This document shows positions 8,033 to 15,866 of a stretch of 35,686 bases of DNA, piece by piece (within the stretch, counting starts at the first letter, position 1; every line of letters begins with the position of its first letter). Under the pieces are notes generated by a model. That model saw nothing but the letters and a program-made list of their open reading frames with translations, was not told the DNA's origin and did not search any database. Position numbers and translations under genes: made by a program. Where the stretch lies: the IMG/VR virus record IMGVR_UViG_3300036782_000028, positions 1 to 35,686 of that record, one strand, 5' to 3'. Origin of the DNA: a virus.

Positions 8033-8094
8033 CCTATGGTGTCTGCGGCGGGCGGTTAATGCATGTGGTGGGCTTTGTGTGATGGGTGGCACAA
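8033..8094 (-). promoter_or_regulatory. Late promoter PF with Ogr-binding dyad
   Basis: The dyad TTGT-N12-ACAA spans 8075-8094, with inner bases GTGATGGGTGGC. P2 late promoters need a TGT-N12-ACA element centred near -55. A -10-like hexamer CATAGG lies at 8038-8033 on the minus strand, starting 46.5 bp from the dyad centre. The O promoter has CATAAG at the same distance. Transcription would start near 8029, about 25 bases before the FI start codon. Confidence 0.8.
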
Positions 8095-8175
8095 GGTGGG
8101 CGGTAGGGATTAGATAGCCGATTGGCGGTGTTCACCAGCAAAAGGCTACCTTTGATAACAATGACCGCGTTTACT

Positions 8176-8202
8176 GAAAAATGAAAGCCCCGATCGGGGC
8201 TT
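8176..8202 (-). terminator. Terminator after the fibre gene
   Basis: The palindrome AAGCCCCGATCGGGGCTT (8185-8202) is followed on the minus strand by TCATTTTTC. It overlaps the fibre stop codon, so it ends the V-to-fibre late transcript before the independent PF promoter. Confidence 0.85.
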
Positions 8203-9376
8203 ATGCCACACGATGCCATAGCATTTGCATCTTATGCCGCTCAACGATGCTGACCGCCTGGCCTTGGCCCAGAACGTCAGTTTTACCAGAGACATTATGG
8301 CCATGCGGGCCTAGCGCCATTTCGTGATCGTGTTCGCCGGCTTCATCTGTATCACCTTCTGCGTATGGGTCGAAGAACACACGGTTATTACCACCTAACT
8401 CATATTTACTATTACGTTGCGGCACTCCGTGGTGAACGTGCTTACCACCAAGGGTAGTGCGTTTAGTCCCAAGGTCGGTATCTTGTGCTGTTCCTGAAAT
8501 GTTGATTTCTTCCGCCGGCAGATTGGCACGCGCAATTGTTACCGTATCGCTGCCACCCAGGGTGCTAACATCGGAGCCGTCCTGTTTCGCCGTTCTGATT
8601 GTCAGGTGCTCGCCGGCATATTCCCACCGTGACCACGGCCAACGTTCGTTGGGGTTCAGGTTTTGGTTGAACAGACGAGAAGTTCCAACTGGGTTGTCCA
8701 GCTCCCATGCCTGTCTCACCGCTGCTTCGATTGCTTCTTTGATTGCAGCTTTGATAGCTGCCGGCGTGGCGGCCAGTTCTTCGCTATCGCTGTCCGTGGC
8801 ACTGCTTAACTGAGTAAACCCCTTTTCTGTCAGGGTAGCGTCAGGGTGTTGGCGCGATTGCTCATGCTCGGAAATCTGCTCATCGGCATAGTCTTTGGCT
8901 GCATCCTCTGCGGCCTTTACCGTTTCTGCCGTTGCGAGCACAACGGATGGGTCAACAAGCATATTCACATCTTCGGTACTACTGACCTGTAGCTGCATTC
9001 TGATGATCTGAAAACGCCCGGAACCTTCGGCAAGCAATGGCTTATAGGTGTCAGGCATGTTACCCAACGCAATCAATTCCCCTTCATCGTCAAGTAACGC
9101 CACCTCGCGCAACCAAAATCCGCCAATTTGCGGCGGCATTATCATTTCAGCTTCGATGACGTTGGCGGCCTGATCTGAAATTGACAGGCGATTTAATGGT
9201 GCCCGAAACTGTTCGTTGTTCAGTTCCGTTTGTTCCGGGGAAGGCCGTGATTGCTGACCGTTCCCATCACCTACAGCCATCATGGTAATGTTGACTGGCG
9301 TACCGGATACGGCGGCCGCAGCCAGCTTACTGTTGCCAAGGTGGGTTGTTACTACAATAAATTTTCTGCTATCCAC
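8201..9376 (-). CDS. H: Tail fibre protein, gpH-like N-terminus
   Basis: The N-terminal 150 residues match the P2 gpH attachment domain: FIVVTTHLGNSKLAAAAVSG, AVGDGNG, GGFWLREVALLDDEGELIALGNMPDTYKP, then the NMLVDPSVVLAT segment. A short coiled linker and a compact collar-type C-terminus follow. The end is histidine-rich (GKHVHHG, GEHDHEM, GPHGHN), like the HxH motifs that bind iron in short tail fibres. At 391 residues it is much shorter than P2 gpH (669). I chose GTG 9376, which has GAGG six bases before it and aligns with the family start. No gpG-like fibre chaperone gene follows. In P2 this gene lies next to I, but here two other genes come between. Confidence 0.85.
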   Translation of the reverse strand: MDSRKFIVVTTHLGNSKLAAAAVSGTPVNITMMAVGDGNGQQSRPSPEQTELNNEQFRAPLNRLSISDQAANVIEAEMIMPPQIGGFWLREVALLDDEGELIALGNMPDTYKPLLAEGSGRFQIIRMQLQVSSTEDVNMLVDPSVVLATAETVKAAEDAAKDYADEQISEHEQSRQHPDATLTEKGFTQLSSATDSDSEELAATPAAIKAAIKEAIEAAVRQAWELDNPVGTSRLFNQNLNPNERWPWSRWEYAGEHLTIRTAKQDGSDVSTLGGSDTVTIARANLPAEEINISGTAQDTDLGTKRTTLGGKHVHHGVPQRNSKYELGGNNRVFFDPYAEGDTDEAGEHDHEMALGPHGHNVSGKTDVLGQGQAVSIVERHKMQMLWHRVA

Positions 9377-9421
9377 GCCGTACCTCACAATGCTGTTTCA
9401 TGTTCGCTATTCCCGCCTAGC

Positions 9422-10192
9422 TCAGGACAAGATCACGCCGGCACCTGGGCACCATTTCAGACGCAGATAATCAGCATTTTGTTTTATCTCATCGTCTGAT
9501 AACACTTTAAAAAATACTGCCACAAGAGAAATTCGGCGAAGTCCCGTGAGAATACCAGGGCGATAATGCCCGCCAATTTTCAGTGTGCGCGCTGGCGAAA
9601 CAACGCGGGTACGATCCGTCATATCAACGAACGCAGATGTTATTTCACCTGTCACCGCATTGATTTTTTTATAGGCCGGATGGTCATTAAATACACTGGC
9701 ATAGACCTGGAATTGTGTTTCAGCGGGATATGATACGTTCACCGATTTCACAGAAAGGTCATTGCCATTTTTAACGTTCGCATACAACGTTATGTTCGAG
9801 CCGGTGTTGTTCGCCCCAACGCTATCCCCGGATAATATTTCCCCGTCGTTACCATAGTTTGAGAGATCAAGACCGCCATCGGTTGTTTTGTTATTACCGA
9901 TGGAAGAAATAACAATTGCTGTCCAGTCTTTAGGAATAATTAGCCCTGTATCATAGTGATTAGCCAGATTTGCCCATGAGAAATTAATAGCAGTATTTGG
10001 ACTACCAATCATTTTTAATGGCTTGGTATTGTCCGCATAGTTTTTTAGTTTATTTGGCCCGTCATGAAGGTAATAAAGCCCGGCCAACTGATCTACTATA
10101 GGCAATTCTGGTGTTTGGTCGATAAAGCTTCCCATTTTTGGAAAACCATATTGTGCCTGTGAAGGCCCGACTAATTTAAGTGTAGAAAACAT
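9422..10192 (-). CDS. Unknown fibre-module protein, possible jelly-roll domain
   Basis: I do not recognise this 256-residue protein with certainty. The body is rich in beta-type segments, N, D, T and S (TGLIIPKDWTAIVISSIGNN, NITLYANVKNGNDLSV), and it ends with LRRISLVAVFFKVLSDDEIKQNADYLRLKW. That last pattern, a strand followed by 'LSDDEI' and a short helix, is how concanavalin-A/LamG-like jelly rolls often end, so a sugar-binding role is a reasonable guess. It follows the esterase spike by ten bases, behind AGGGGA, and precedes the gpH-like fibre, so it is probably a receptor-binding subunit. Its base composition is more AT-rich than its neighbours, a sign of recent exchange. Confidence 0.6.
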   Translation of the reverse strand: MFSTLKLVGPSQAQYGFPKMGSFIDQTPELPIVDQLAGLYYLHDGPNKLKNYADNTKPLKMIGSPNTAINFSWANLANHYDTGLIIPKDWTAIVISSIGNNKTTDGGLDLSNYGNDGEILSGDSVGANNTGSNITLYANVKNGNDLSVKSVNVSYPAETQFQVYASVFNDHPAYKKINAVTGEITSAFVDMTDRTRVVSPARTLKIGGHYRPGILTGLRRISLVAVFFKVLSDDEIKQNADYLRLKWCPGAGVILS

Positions 10193-10202
10193 CAGTGTCC
10201 CC

Positions 10203-11930
10203 TTAGAGCAGTTTGTCTTTAACGATGTTAAATAAGAATTGTGCGCCAGCGGTGCTCATATGTAATGAGTCTTCCCACATCCCAAGTTCACGCCCAACAG
10301 ACCATTTCGGCATCATCGTGTGCAAATCAATAAACTCGACGCCGTTTTGCACGGCAAATTTGCGCGCAGCGGTGATAAACGCTGTTAGCGGGGCACTTAC
10401 CTGATAACCGTCAGTGTCTGCCGGTGCAACCAAAATAATCCCCACATCAGCATGCGCGGCCCTATAGGCATTAATGATCGAAGCAATCCCATCGATATAG
10501 TTTGCCGTATTGCTGTTTGCATACCGGTAGTCATTCGTCCCCAGAATTATCACCACAACATCCGGATCCAGGTCGGTGGCATAGGGTTTAATATATGGGC
10601 TAACCTGATATATGTAGTGGAGACCTCGCGCACCAGCATGCCCAATCTTCAACACCTCAACTCCCTTTTTCGACGGGCTGTGGGGGCGAAATGCATAGAA
10701 CGCTACTTCTGACGTATTACCCAAAGTGTCAATATCGAGGGTGTGTTTACCGTCAGAAAGTCCGGCGATCGCCGTTTTAACCGTTGCTGGCGTTTCATTG
10801 GTTGTTACCACGTTCCATGCGCCGCCATCGACGCGATAACGAAATGTGCCCGAATCGCGGTGGTAAATATCAATTTGCGTACCTTCCGCACCGCTCAACG
10901 TGGCTGAACAGGTCGACAGATTTGTATGCATACAGTAGCCGTCAGGGCCGCCACCGAACGGAGGCGGTGTCGTTTCTGGGCTTCCAATCCCCCAATTTAC
11001 CCACCCCGCGCTGCGGGTTAGCCCCATGCCGTTCATGTACATTTTCCGCTGGGCATTATTGCCTGCAACGCTGGCCCAGCCGTCGGATGACTTGCCATAT
11101 TTGGCATACAATGCGTTGGCAAATTGTTGGGGGATGGTACTGAAATCTGTCCAGCTATCACCGGTAAAGGCTATTTTCGCCGTCACATTCCCGCCATTTT
11201 CCAACACTGCGCATTTGGCTTTCCAGCGAAAAAGTGAAGCACCGCTGCTGTAGGTTGGCAAAAATGTTTTCGTGGTCTGCGGGCTTAATGCGTCAGGGCC
11301 TTCCAATTGCAGATCCATTGTGCAAAAACGTCCATTTTCCAGCCAGGCTATAACATCGTCGCCAACCTGGATTAAAGGTATTCTCCCATCATCAGCCAGG
11401 TTAAAATCTTCATTGATAACTAGTGTCCGCGGCCCAAGACTACTAATTAAATTATCACCGAGGAATAATGACTCCAGCCTGCCATCAACAAGCCACAGCA
11501 CAACTTCATCATTTATGGCGATTAAAGGAATACGGCCAGCAAGCTGTGCGTCCACTTTAGGAATTCTTTTTTCAATATCTTCAACATAAGCCATGTTGGG
11601 CATTCGCTCCCCTGTCGGTGTTGCTACACCATTGATATTTTCAAAACGTTCAGCCCATGCCATGCCGACGCCTTTAACCGGGAAATAACGCCTTTTTTCC
11701 GCTCCGGCTTCGATGGCGTTTTGTGCTTGTTCTTTTGAGTCATAAACGCGCATTTCAGCCATAACCATTGACTGAGTTACATCAACTTCCTGCCGAAGAT
11801 ATGAGGTGCGATTAGCCAACTGCAACGGTTGTATATTTGCAATGCCGTCACGGCCTCCAGACACTTCATCATCACGCTTGATTTGATAAACCTCATCTTC
11901 CCAGCGAGCGTATTCACTAAGTCTCGTCAT
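10203..11930 (-). CDS. Tail spike with SGNH/GDSL esterase domain
   Basis: This 575-residue protein has three parts. Residues 1-120 begin MTRLSEYARWEDEVYQI, a virion-attachment type N-terminus placed directly after baseplate gene I. Residues 130-205 hold two copies of a GRIPLI(x)5(V/I)xxW(L)xxGR unit (132-152, 182-202). Residues about 245-575 form an SGNH hydrolase: FTGDSWTDF with the catalytic Ser259, ILGTNDY with Asn466, and EDSLHMS with Asp554 and His557. Phage spikes of this class remove acetyl groups from surface polysaccharide. I chose ATG 11930, with GGGGA upstream, just after the gpI stop. The likely substrate is O-antigen or capsule; specificity cannot be read from sequence. Confidence 0.85.
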   Translation of the reverse strand: MTRLSEYARWEDEVYQIKRDDEVSGGRDGIANIQPLQLANRTSYLRQEVDVTQSMVMAEMRVYDSKEQAQNAIEAGAEKRRYFPVKGVGMAWAERFENINGVATPTGERMPNMAYVEDIEKRIPKVDAQLAGRIPLIAINDEVVLWLVDGRLESLFLGDNLISSLGPRTLVINEDFNLADDGRIPLIQVGDDVIAWLENGRFCTMDLQLEGPDALSPQTTKTFLPTYSSGASLFRWKAKCAVLENGGNVTAKIAFTGDSWTDFSTIPQQFANALYAKYGKSSDGWASVAGNNAQRKMYMNGMGLTRSAGWVNWGIGSPETTPPPFGGGPDGYCMHTNLSTCSATLSGAEGTQIDIYHRDSGTFRYRVDGGAWNVVTTNETPATVKTAIAGLSDGKHTLDIDTLGNTSEVAFYAFRPHSPSKKGVEVLKIGHAGARGLHYIYQVSPYIKPYATDLDPDVVVIILGTNDYRYANSNTANYIDGIASIINAYRAAHADVGIILVAPADTDGYQVSAPLTAFITAARKFAVQNGVEFIDLHTMMPKWSVGRELGMWEDSLHMSTAGAQFLFNIVKDKLL

Positions 11931-11931
11931 G

Positions 11932-12531
11932 TTATTCCCCAGCATAGCGATAACGTCCGCCATAACTTGGCAGACCATTGTATTTAATATTTAATCGTGG
12001 CTCATACCCTGTGGGGTAAACCGTAATAATGTCGCCATCATGGCTGTTAAACGCTGAATAAATAAAGCCGCTGACCTTCGTCGCGATACTCAGTTGTGCA
12101 ATGTGTCGGCTAACGGGTCTGGCATCTCCTATCAACCGTTCAAGCTCACGGACAATTTCCTCCGTGATCCCGACCTCGTTCACGTCGATAGTGAGACGGA
12201 ACGTGCCGCGCGGGTCGGCGACTTGCCACCATTCCGCGATTGACATTGAATAGCCCATCGCCTCAATCACGCGCCGGATGGCGGCGATTGTTCCCTTGCG
12301 GCGATGTATATAAAAGGCGTCTTTGACCGCTTTGCGCTTTTCCGCCGGCGTCCATTTCTCATCCCAGCGATCGACCGAAAATGCCCAGGCCAGATAGGGC
12401 AGAAACTTGACCGGGCAACGGTCAGGGTTCCACAGGTCACGCAGTGGGGTATTTAGATCGCTGATGCCGGCGCAGGCTTCTGCCGCGCGTCGTTCAAGCG
12501 GGGTCGAACCGGACGGCAACAGGCTATTCAT
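11932..12531 (-). CDS. I: Baseplate protein gpI
   Basis: This 199-residue protein is the P2 gpI homologue, a baseplate wedge component that connects the fibres. It has the family start LLPSGSTPLERRAAEACAGIS and the conserved DLWNPDRCPVKFLPYLAWAFSVDRWDEKW, followed by RKGTIAAIRRVIEAMGY. Its start overlaps the end of J by eight bases, and its stop lies one base before the spike start. Confidence 0.95.
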   Translation of the reverse strand: MNSLLPSGSTPLERRAAEACAGISDLNTPLRDLWNPDRCPVKFLPYLAWAFSVDRWDEKWTPAEKRKAVKDAFYIHRRKGTIAAIRRVIEAMGYSMSIAEWWQVADPRGTFRLTIDVNEVGITEEIVRELERLIGDARPVSRHIAQLSIATKVSGFIYSAFNSHDGDIITVYPTGYEPRLNIKYNGLPSYGGRYRYAGE

Positions 12532-13432
12532 CGGAACCGCCGATCCGGATGCGGTAATCGGTACAGTTGGCCGCCTGGGTGCGGTCTAACACCACGTCAG
12601 CCAAGGGGGCCGCCAGTTCAACGCGTTGCACGCCCTGGGTATGCAGCGCCGCATAGATGGCCGACAGGCGAATATCGCGGCCTAGCCGGCGTTGCTCGTT
12701 GATGTAGTTTTTAAGGCGCAGTTCAGCATCTGCCATAATGGGTTCGATTGCCGGGCCGGGGTAAACGTACAGCGTGGCATCGATCTGGTAATTGACGATC
12801 TGGGCGGATTGTACGGTCAGCCGATCGGCTACCGGGCGGACTGCCTCGTCATTCAAGGCGGCGCTGACGGTAGCCAGCAGTTCCGGTGATGCGGTGCCGT
12901 CCCCATCGCGAGACAATACGCTGATTGTGACTTCTGCCGGGGCTGGGCTGATTGCCGAGGCATCCGCAACTTTGCCGTCAGCGCTTTGTGCATGAAACTC
13001 ATACGCCCCAGTCGGGCCAGCGACGCTCATCCCTTCAAAGGCCGCCGGGATGCGCTGGCGGTAATCGGCGTCTGACTCCTTCACTTCCTCAACTGGCGGG
13101 ATAGCTTCGTCATCTGCCGGGACGATCGTTAATCGTGGCGTGTTGTTGTTTGCACCAAGCTGTTCAAGGTCAGAGCCAATAGCGTAGGCCACCATGACCG
13201 CCTGTGCGGCTTCGTTGACACGCTGGCGCAGCAACACTTCCCGATAGGCAGATTCTTGCAGGACTTTTACGATCGGCTCTGATTCAAAACTCAATGTACG
13301 GCGTACCGCCTCCCGTTCTTCTTCGGGATACAGGCTGATTAACCGCTCTTTTCGTTCGGAAAATAGCGTCTCAAAATCCAATGCTTCAATGACATTGGGG
13401 CGGGGGAGTTGGCTCAGATCAATGGTGGCCAT
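12524..13432 (-). CDS. J: Baseplate assembly protein gpJ
   Basis: This 302-residue protein (P2 gpJ has 302) belongs to the baseplate J family, wedge proteins equivalent to T4 gp6. The start MATIDLSQLPRPNVIEALDFETLF and the segments VNEAAQAVMVAYAIGSDLEQLGANNN and SADGKVADASAISPAPAEVTISVLS are typical. Its ATG overlaps the stop of W (TAATG), so translation is coupled. Confidence 0.96.
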   Translation of the reverse strand: MATIDLSQLPRPNVIEALDFETLFSERKERLISLYPEEEREAVRRTLSFESEPIVKVLQESAYREVLLRQRVNEAAQAVMVAYAIGSDLEQLGANNNTPRLTIVPADDEAIPPVEEVKESDADYRQRIPAAFEGMSVAGPTGAYEFHAQSADGKVADASAISPAPAEVTISVLSRDGDGTASPELLATVSAALNDEAVRPVADRLTVQSAQIVNYQIDATLYVYPGPAIEPIMADAELRLKNYINEQRRLGRDIRLSAIYAALHTQGVQRVELAAPLADVVLDRTQAANCTDYRIRIGGSDE

Positions 13433-13779
13433 TATTGCCCCCTGACAGGTAATGAGAACTGGATACGCCCGGCGGTGTCCGTCCGGTTGCCGACCAAATC
13501 AACCACCATTTCCCCGTCAACGCTGGAAGCGAGATTGATTGCAGTGAGGGAAATGCGGGTTTCCCAGCGCAGAACCGCGCCATAAATGGCGGCCATCATC
13601 TGGAGTTTCAACGCGGGGTTTTGAGGCTGGTCAATCAGGGTCGATAGCTGCGAACCGTATTCACGACGCATGACACGACTACCGACAGGTGTGATCAAAA
13701 TATCGCTGACCGACTGGCGGATGTGTTCGATCTCGCTGATAGCCTGGCCATCGTTACGGTTCATGCCGAGATACATCAT
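13432..13779 (-). CDS. W: Baseplate protein gpW (gp25-like wedge)
   Basis: This 115-residue protein matches P2 gpW, the T4 gp25-like wedge subunit that initiates the sheath. The family core EHIRQSVSDILITPVGSRVMRREYGSQLSTLID is present, followed by RWETRI(S)L near the end. It overlaps V by four bases and J by three. Confidence 0.96.
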   Translation of the reverse strand: MMYLGMNRNDGQAISEIEHIRQSVSDILITPVGSRVMRREYGSQLSTLIDQPQNPALKLQMMAAIYGAVLRWETRISLTAINLASSVDGEMVVDLVGNRTDTAGRIQFSLPVRGQ

Positions 13780-14414
13780 GATGCTGGCCCCCCGGTGTTA
13801 CCGCCACCGTTCTGCACGTTGCCGTGATAATGGATGTGGATGATCACGCCGTTGGAATTAAAGCTGCCGCCGGTGTGGGTGATATTTCCGTACATTTCGC
13901 CGCCGTATTTGAGCAACAGGGAACCGGCAATCAACTTATTGGTGCATTCCACTACGGGCGCATCCAGGGTGATCATCTTGCTGGCCGTCACCATCACGAC
14001 GTTGGCGGTGGCGCTAATTTTTTCAGATGCCTGAATATCGGCGTACTTCATGCCCTTTGCCGTCAGCGTGCCGTTTTCAGGCTCGTACTCAATAACCGCG
14101 CCGTCAGGGAAATCCAGACGAACAGCATCGGGGGATGATGAGGCGCCAGGGTACTGATCCGAAAATATGCCCGGCAGAACAAAACCTGTGGTCAGTTCAC
14201 CGAAGATGCTCAGCACGATCACCTGTTCGCCAACCGACGGTGCAGACCAAAAGCGCACCCGCCCGGCGCGTAGCGTCAACCAGTTTAGCCAGTCGGTCTC
14301 ATTTTTCCCGATCTTCACTCGGCATAAGCCTTTGGCCGTATCCACTTCGGAGACGGTGCCAATGCGCACAATGTTAGCCAGGAGGCGTTTTAGTTCGGCG
14401 ATGGATGCTTTCAT
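13776..14414 (-). CDS. V: Baseplate spike protein gpV
   Basis: This 212-residue protein (P2 gpV 211) is the membrane-piercing spike. The N-terminal OB-fold region contains GTVSEVDTAKGLCRVKIGKNETDWLNWLTLRAG and APSVGEQVIVLSIFGELTTGFVLPGIFSDQYP. The C-terminus has the beta-helix repeats, then NSNGVIIHIHYHGN, whose HxH residues hold the iron ion at the P2 spike tip. I chose ATG 14414 because it aligns with the P2 start. No clear ribosome-binding site precedes it, and the late promoter dyad at 14460-14479 puts the predicted transcript start almost at the ATG. Confidence 0.94.
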   Translation of the reverse strand: MKASIAELKRLLANIVRIGTVSEVDTAKGLCRVKIGKNETDWLNWLTLRAGRVRFWSAPSVGEQVIVLSIFGELTTGFVLPGIFSDQYPGASSSPDAVRLDFPDGAVIEYEPENGTLTAKGMKYADIQASEKISATANVVMVTASKMITLDAPVVECTNKLIAGSLLLKYGGEMYGNITHTGGSFNSNGVIIHIHYHGNVQNGGGNTGGPAS

Positions 14415-14417
14415 GCT

Positions 14418-14479
14418 GCCAGTGTGCCGCGTGCGGGCGCGTGGGGCATTTTGTGTGCTTTGTGCCAGCGATGGCACAA
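14418..14479 (-). promoter_or_regulatory. Late promoter PV with Ogr-binding dyad
   Basis: TTGTGCCAGCGATGGCACAA (14460-14479) is an almost perfect palindrome with the TGT-N12-ACA form of Ogr sites. P2 also has a late promoter upstream of V. At the spacing used by the other two sites, the -10 position would fall at 14423-14418 (ACTGGC), a poor match. Confidence 0.75.
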
Positions 14480-14509
14480 GGCGGTGGTGTGGTCAGTAAG
14501 GCGGGGCAA

Positions 14510-14965
14510 CTACCTGGCGATGTGTGTCAGTGCCAGATCCTTAATCCATTCAAGGTCGGCATCGGTGAAGCCCAACAACTGTCGGCGTGCATAACGCACT
14601 GTGGGGCCGTCTGGGCTGACTTTATCCCGCAGGCCATAATGGTGCACGACGGATAAATTAGTCACACCGGCGGCAAACGTCACAGCGGCTTCATCGGTGT
14701 TGGATTCGGTTTTCATAAAACGTGCTGTGCGCAGTCGGGTAAACATCTTGCGGCGGATGCGTCCGTGCTTATCTTGCCGCTTGTTTTTGCGCGGTATGTA
14801 CGGCGAACCGTCCGGGTTCTTCTGTTCCTGGATGTGTTTTTGCTGGCGCTGGCGCAGCTCTTTGGCCACCTGGCGGGTAAATACCTGGCGCGATTGCGGG
14901 GAAAGCTGCTGGAGCAATACGGATAGCGTTTCGTCCAGTGCCTGAAAGTCGTTTAAGCTGCCCAT
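14510..14965 (-). CDS. S: Tail completion protein gpS
   Basis: This 151-residue protein (P2 gpS 150) is needed to finish tails before they join heads. The family pattern LQQLSPQSRQVFTRQVAKELRQRQQKHIQEQKNPDGSPYIPRK is clear, with a basic segment and a C-terminal GLRDKVSPDGPTVRYARRQLLGF. It overlaps R by 13 bases. The stop is followed by the PV promoter region. Confidence 0.94.
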   Translation of the reverse strand: MGSLNDFQALDETLSVLLQQLSPQSRQVFTRQVAKELRQRQQKHIQEQKNPDGSPYIPRKNKRQDKHGRIRRKMFTRLRTARFMKTESNTDEAAVTFAAGVTNLSVVHHYGLRDKVSPDGPTVRYARRQLLGFTDADLEWIKDLALTHIAR

Positions 14966-15420
14966 TCTGCCACCTTGCGGCCTTCCATCCAGACCTCATA
15001 ACTACTGAGATCGCTCGGCGGCGGTGGTGGTTCATCCACATGCCTGACGTTCAGCTTACCGTTGTCCTCGCTGACGATCACGCGTTCGGTCAATTTCAGA
15101 TCAATGCTGATATCCCGCGCGGCATTATTCAGAAAATCGGCTTCAAAGGTGAACCCATCGCCGCGTTTATCCGGGTTGGCCATGATGTCGGGCTGATGGG
15201 TACGCAACCAATGCAGGATAGGCACGATCAACAGATTGGCGTCATCGGCATAGCTGGTCACGATAAGGTTCAGCGCGTACTGATATTCGAAAGACAGCGA
15301 CGGGGCCAGGGTGGAATAAATCACCCCTTTATCGATAAAAATGTGCAGGCAATCGGGGTTTTGCTTCACATACTTTACGGAACCGCTCAGGGCCGCGCGA
15401 AGTGAGTCCGGTTTTAACAT
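14953..15420 (-). CDS. R: Tail completion protein gpR
   Basis: This 155-residue protein has exactly the P2 gpR length. It begins MLKPDSLRAALSGSVKYVKQNPDCLHIFIDKGVI and includes SLSFEYQYALNLIVTSYADDANLLIVPILHWLRTHQPD, both typical. It acts with S in tail completion. It starts eight bases after the lysB stop. Confidence 0.94.
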   Translation of the reverse strand: MLKPDSLRAALSGSVKYVKQNPDCLHIFIDKGVIYSTLAPSLSFEYQYALNLIVTSYADDANLLIVPILHWLRTHQPDIMANPDKRGDGFTFEADFLNNAARDISIDLKLTERVIVSEDNGKLNVRHVDEPPPPPSDLSSYEVWMEGRKVAEWAA

Positions 15421-15428
15421 GATCCCTC

Positions 15429-15866
15429 CTACTGTTGTGTCAGGCAGACGCTGCGGATGTAGTCTTGCAGGCCGGTTATTTGGCTGTGGGCGGTTTCGAT
15501 TCGCTTTCTGAGGGTGTAATAATCCCGTTGAGCGGCGTCAGTAAGTCGGGGGCCGCCTGCATCAGCCAGGCTGGCGGCGGCGGTGGTTGGGCATGTGGCG
15601 CTGAGCCGCAACCGGCGACGGCCATCGTCAACATCACGCTGCAAATCATCAATTTTACTTTTCGCATCGGTTAATTCCCGGCTTCGGTTTTCGTCAATGG
15701 CAGCAACAGCGCGCTGCGTCTTGTTTTGCCAATCAATCTGGCGGGTCAGCTTACCGTTGGCATCCTGCAATGTGTCGCGCACCTGGCGCAGCCCCTGATT
15801 GCTGTAGAACAGAAAGGCCAGCAGGCAGAACAGGATCAGGACGATGACAGCAATCAGACGGGTCAT
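15429..15866 (-). CDS. lysB: LysB, Rz-like inner-membrane spanin
   Basis: This 145-residue protein (P2 LysB 141) has an N-terminal membrane anchor (LIAVIVLILFCLLAFLFY) followed by a long coiled coil, the layout of i-spanins. Together with the lipoprotein encoded inside its own gene in another frame it would fuse inner and outer membranes at lysis. The ATG overlaps the endolysin stop (ATGA). Confidence 0.93.
   Translation of the reverse strand: MTRLIAVIVLILFCLLAFLFYSNQGLRQVRDTLQDANGKLTRQIDWQNKTQRAVAAIDENRSRELTDAKSKIDDLQRDVDDGRRRLRLSATCPTTAAASLADAGGPRLTDAAQRDYYTLRKRIETAHSQITGLQDYIRSVCLTQQ
15476..15667 (-). CDS. lysC: LysC, Rz1-like outer-membrane lipoprotein nested in lysB
   Basis: This 63-residue frame lies entirely within lysB in a different reading frame. 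It has a lipoprotein signal, MRKVKLMICSVMLTMAVAGC, with a lipobox VAGC at residues 17-20, followed by the proline-rich stretch PPPPPAW seen in o-spanins. It would be the outer-membrane partner of LysB. Nested Rz/Rz1 pairs are a known arrangement; here the smaller gene is fully embedded. Confidence 0.9.
   Translation of the reverse strand: MRKVKLMICSVMLTMAVAGCGSAPHAQPPPPPAWLMQAAPDLLTPLNGIITPSESESKPPTAK

Noticed and set aside
8034-8092. Extended N-terminus of the sheath protein from the ATG at 8092
   Set aside because: It would include the PF promoter; the AGGAGA before ATG 8005 and the family start decide for the shorter form.
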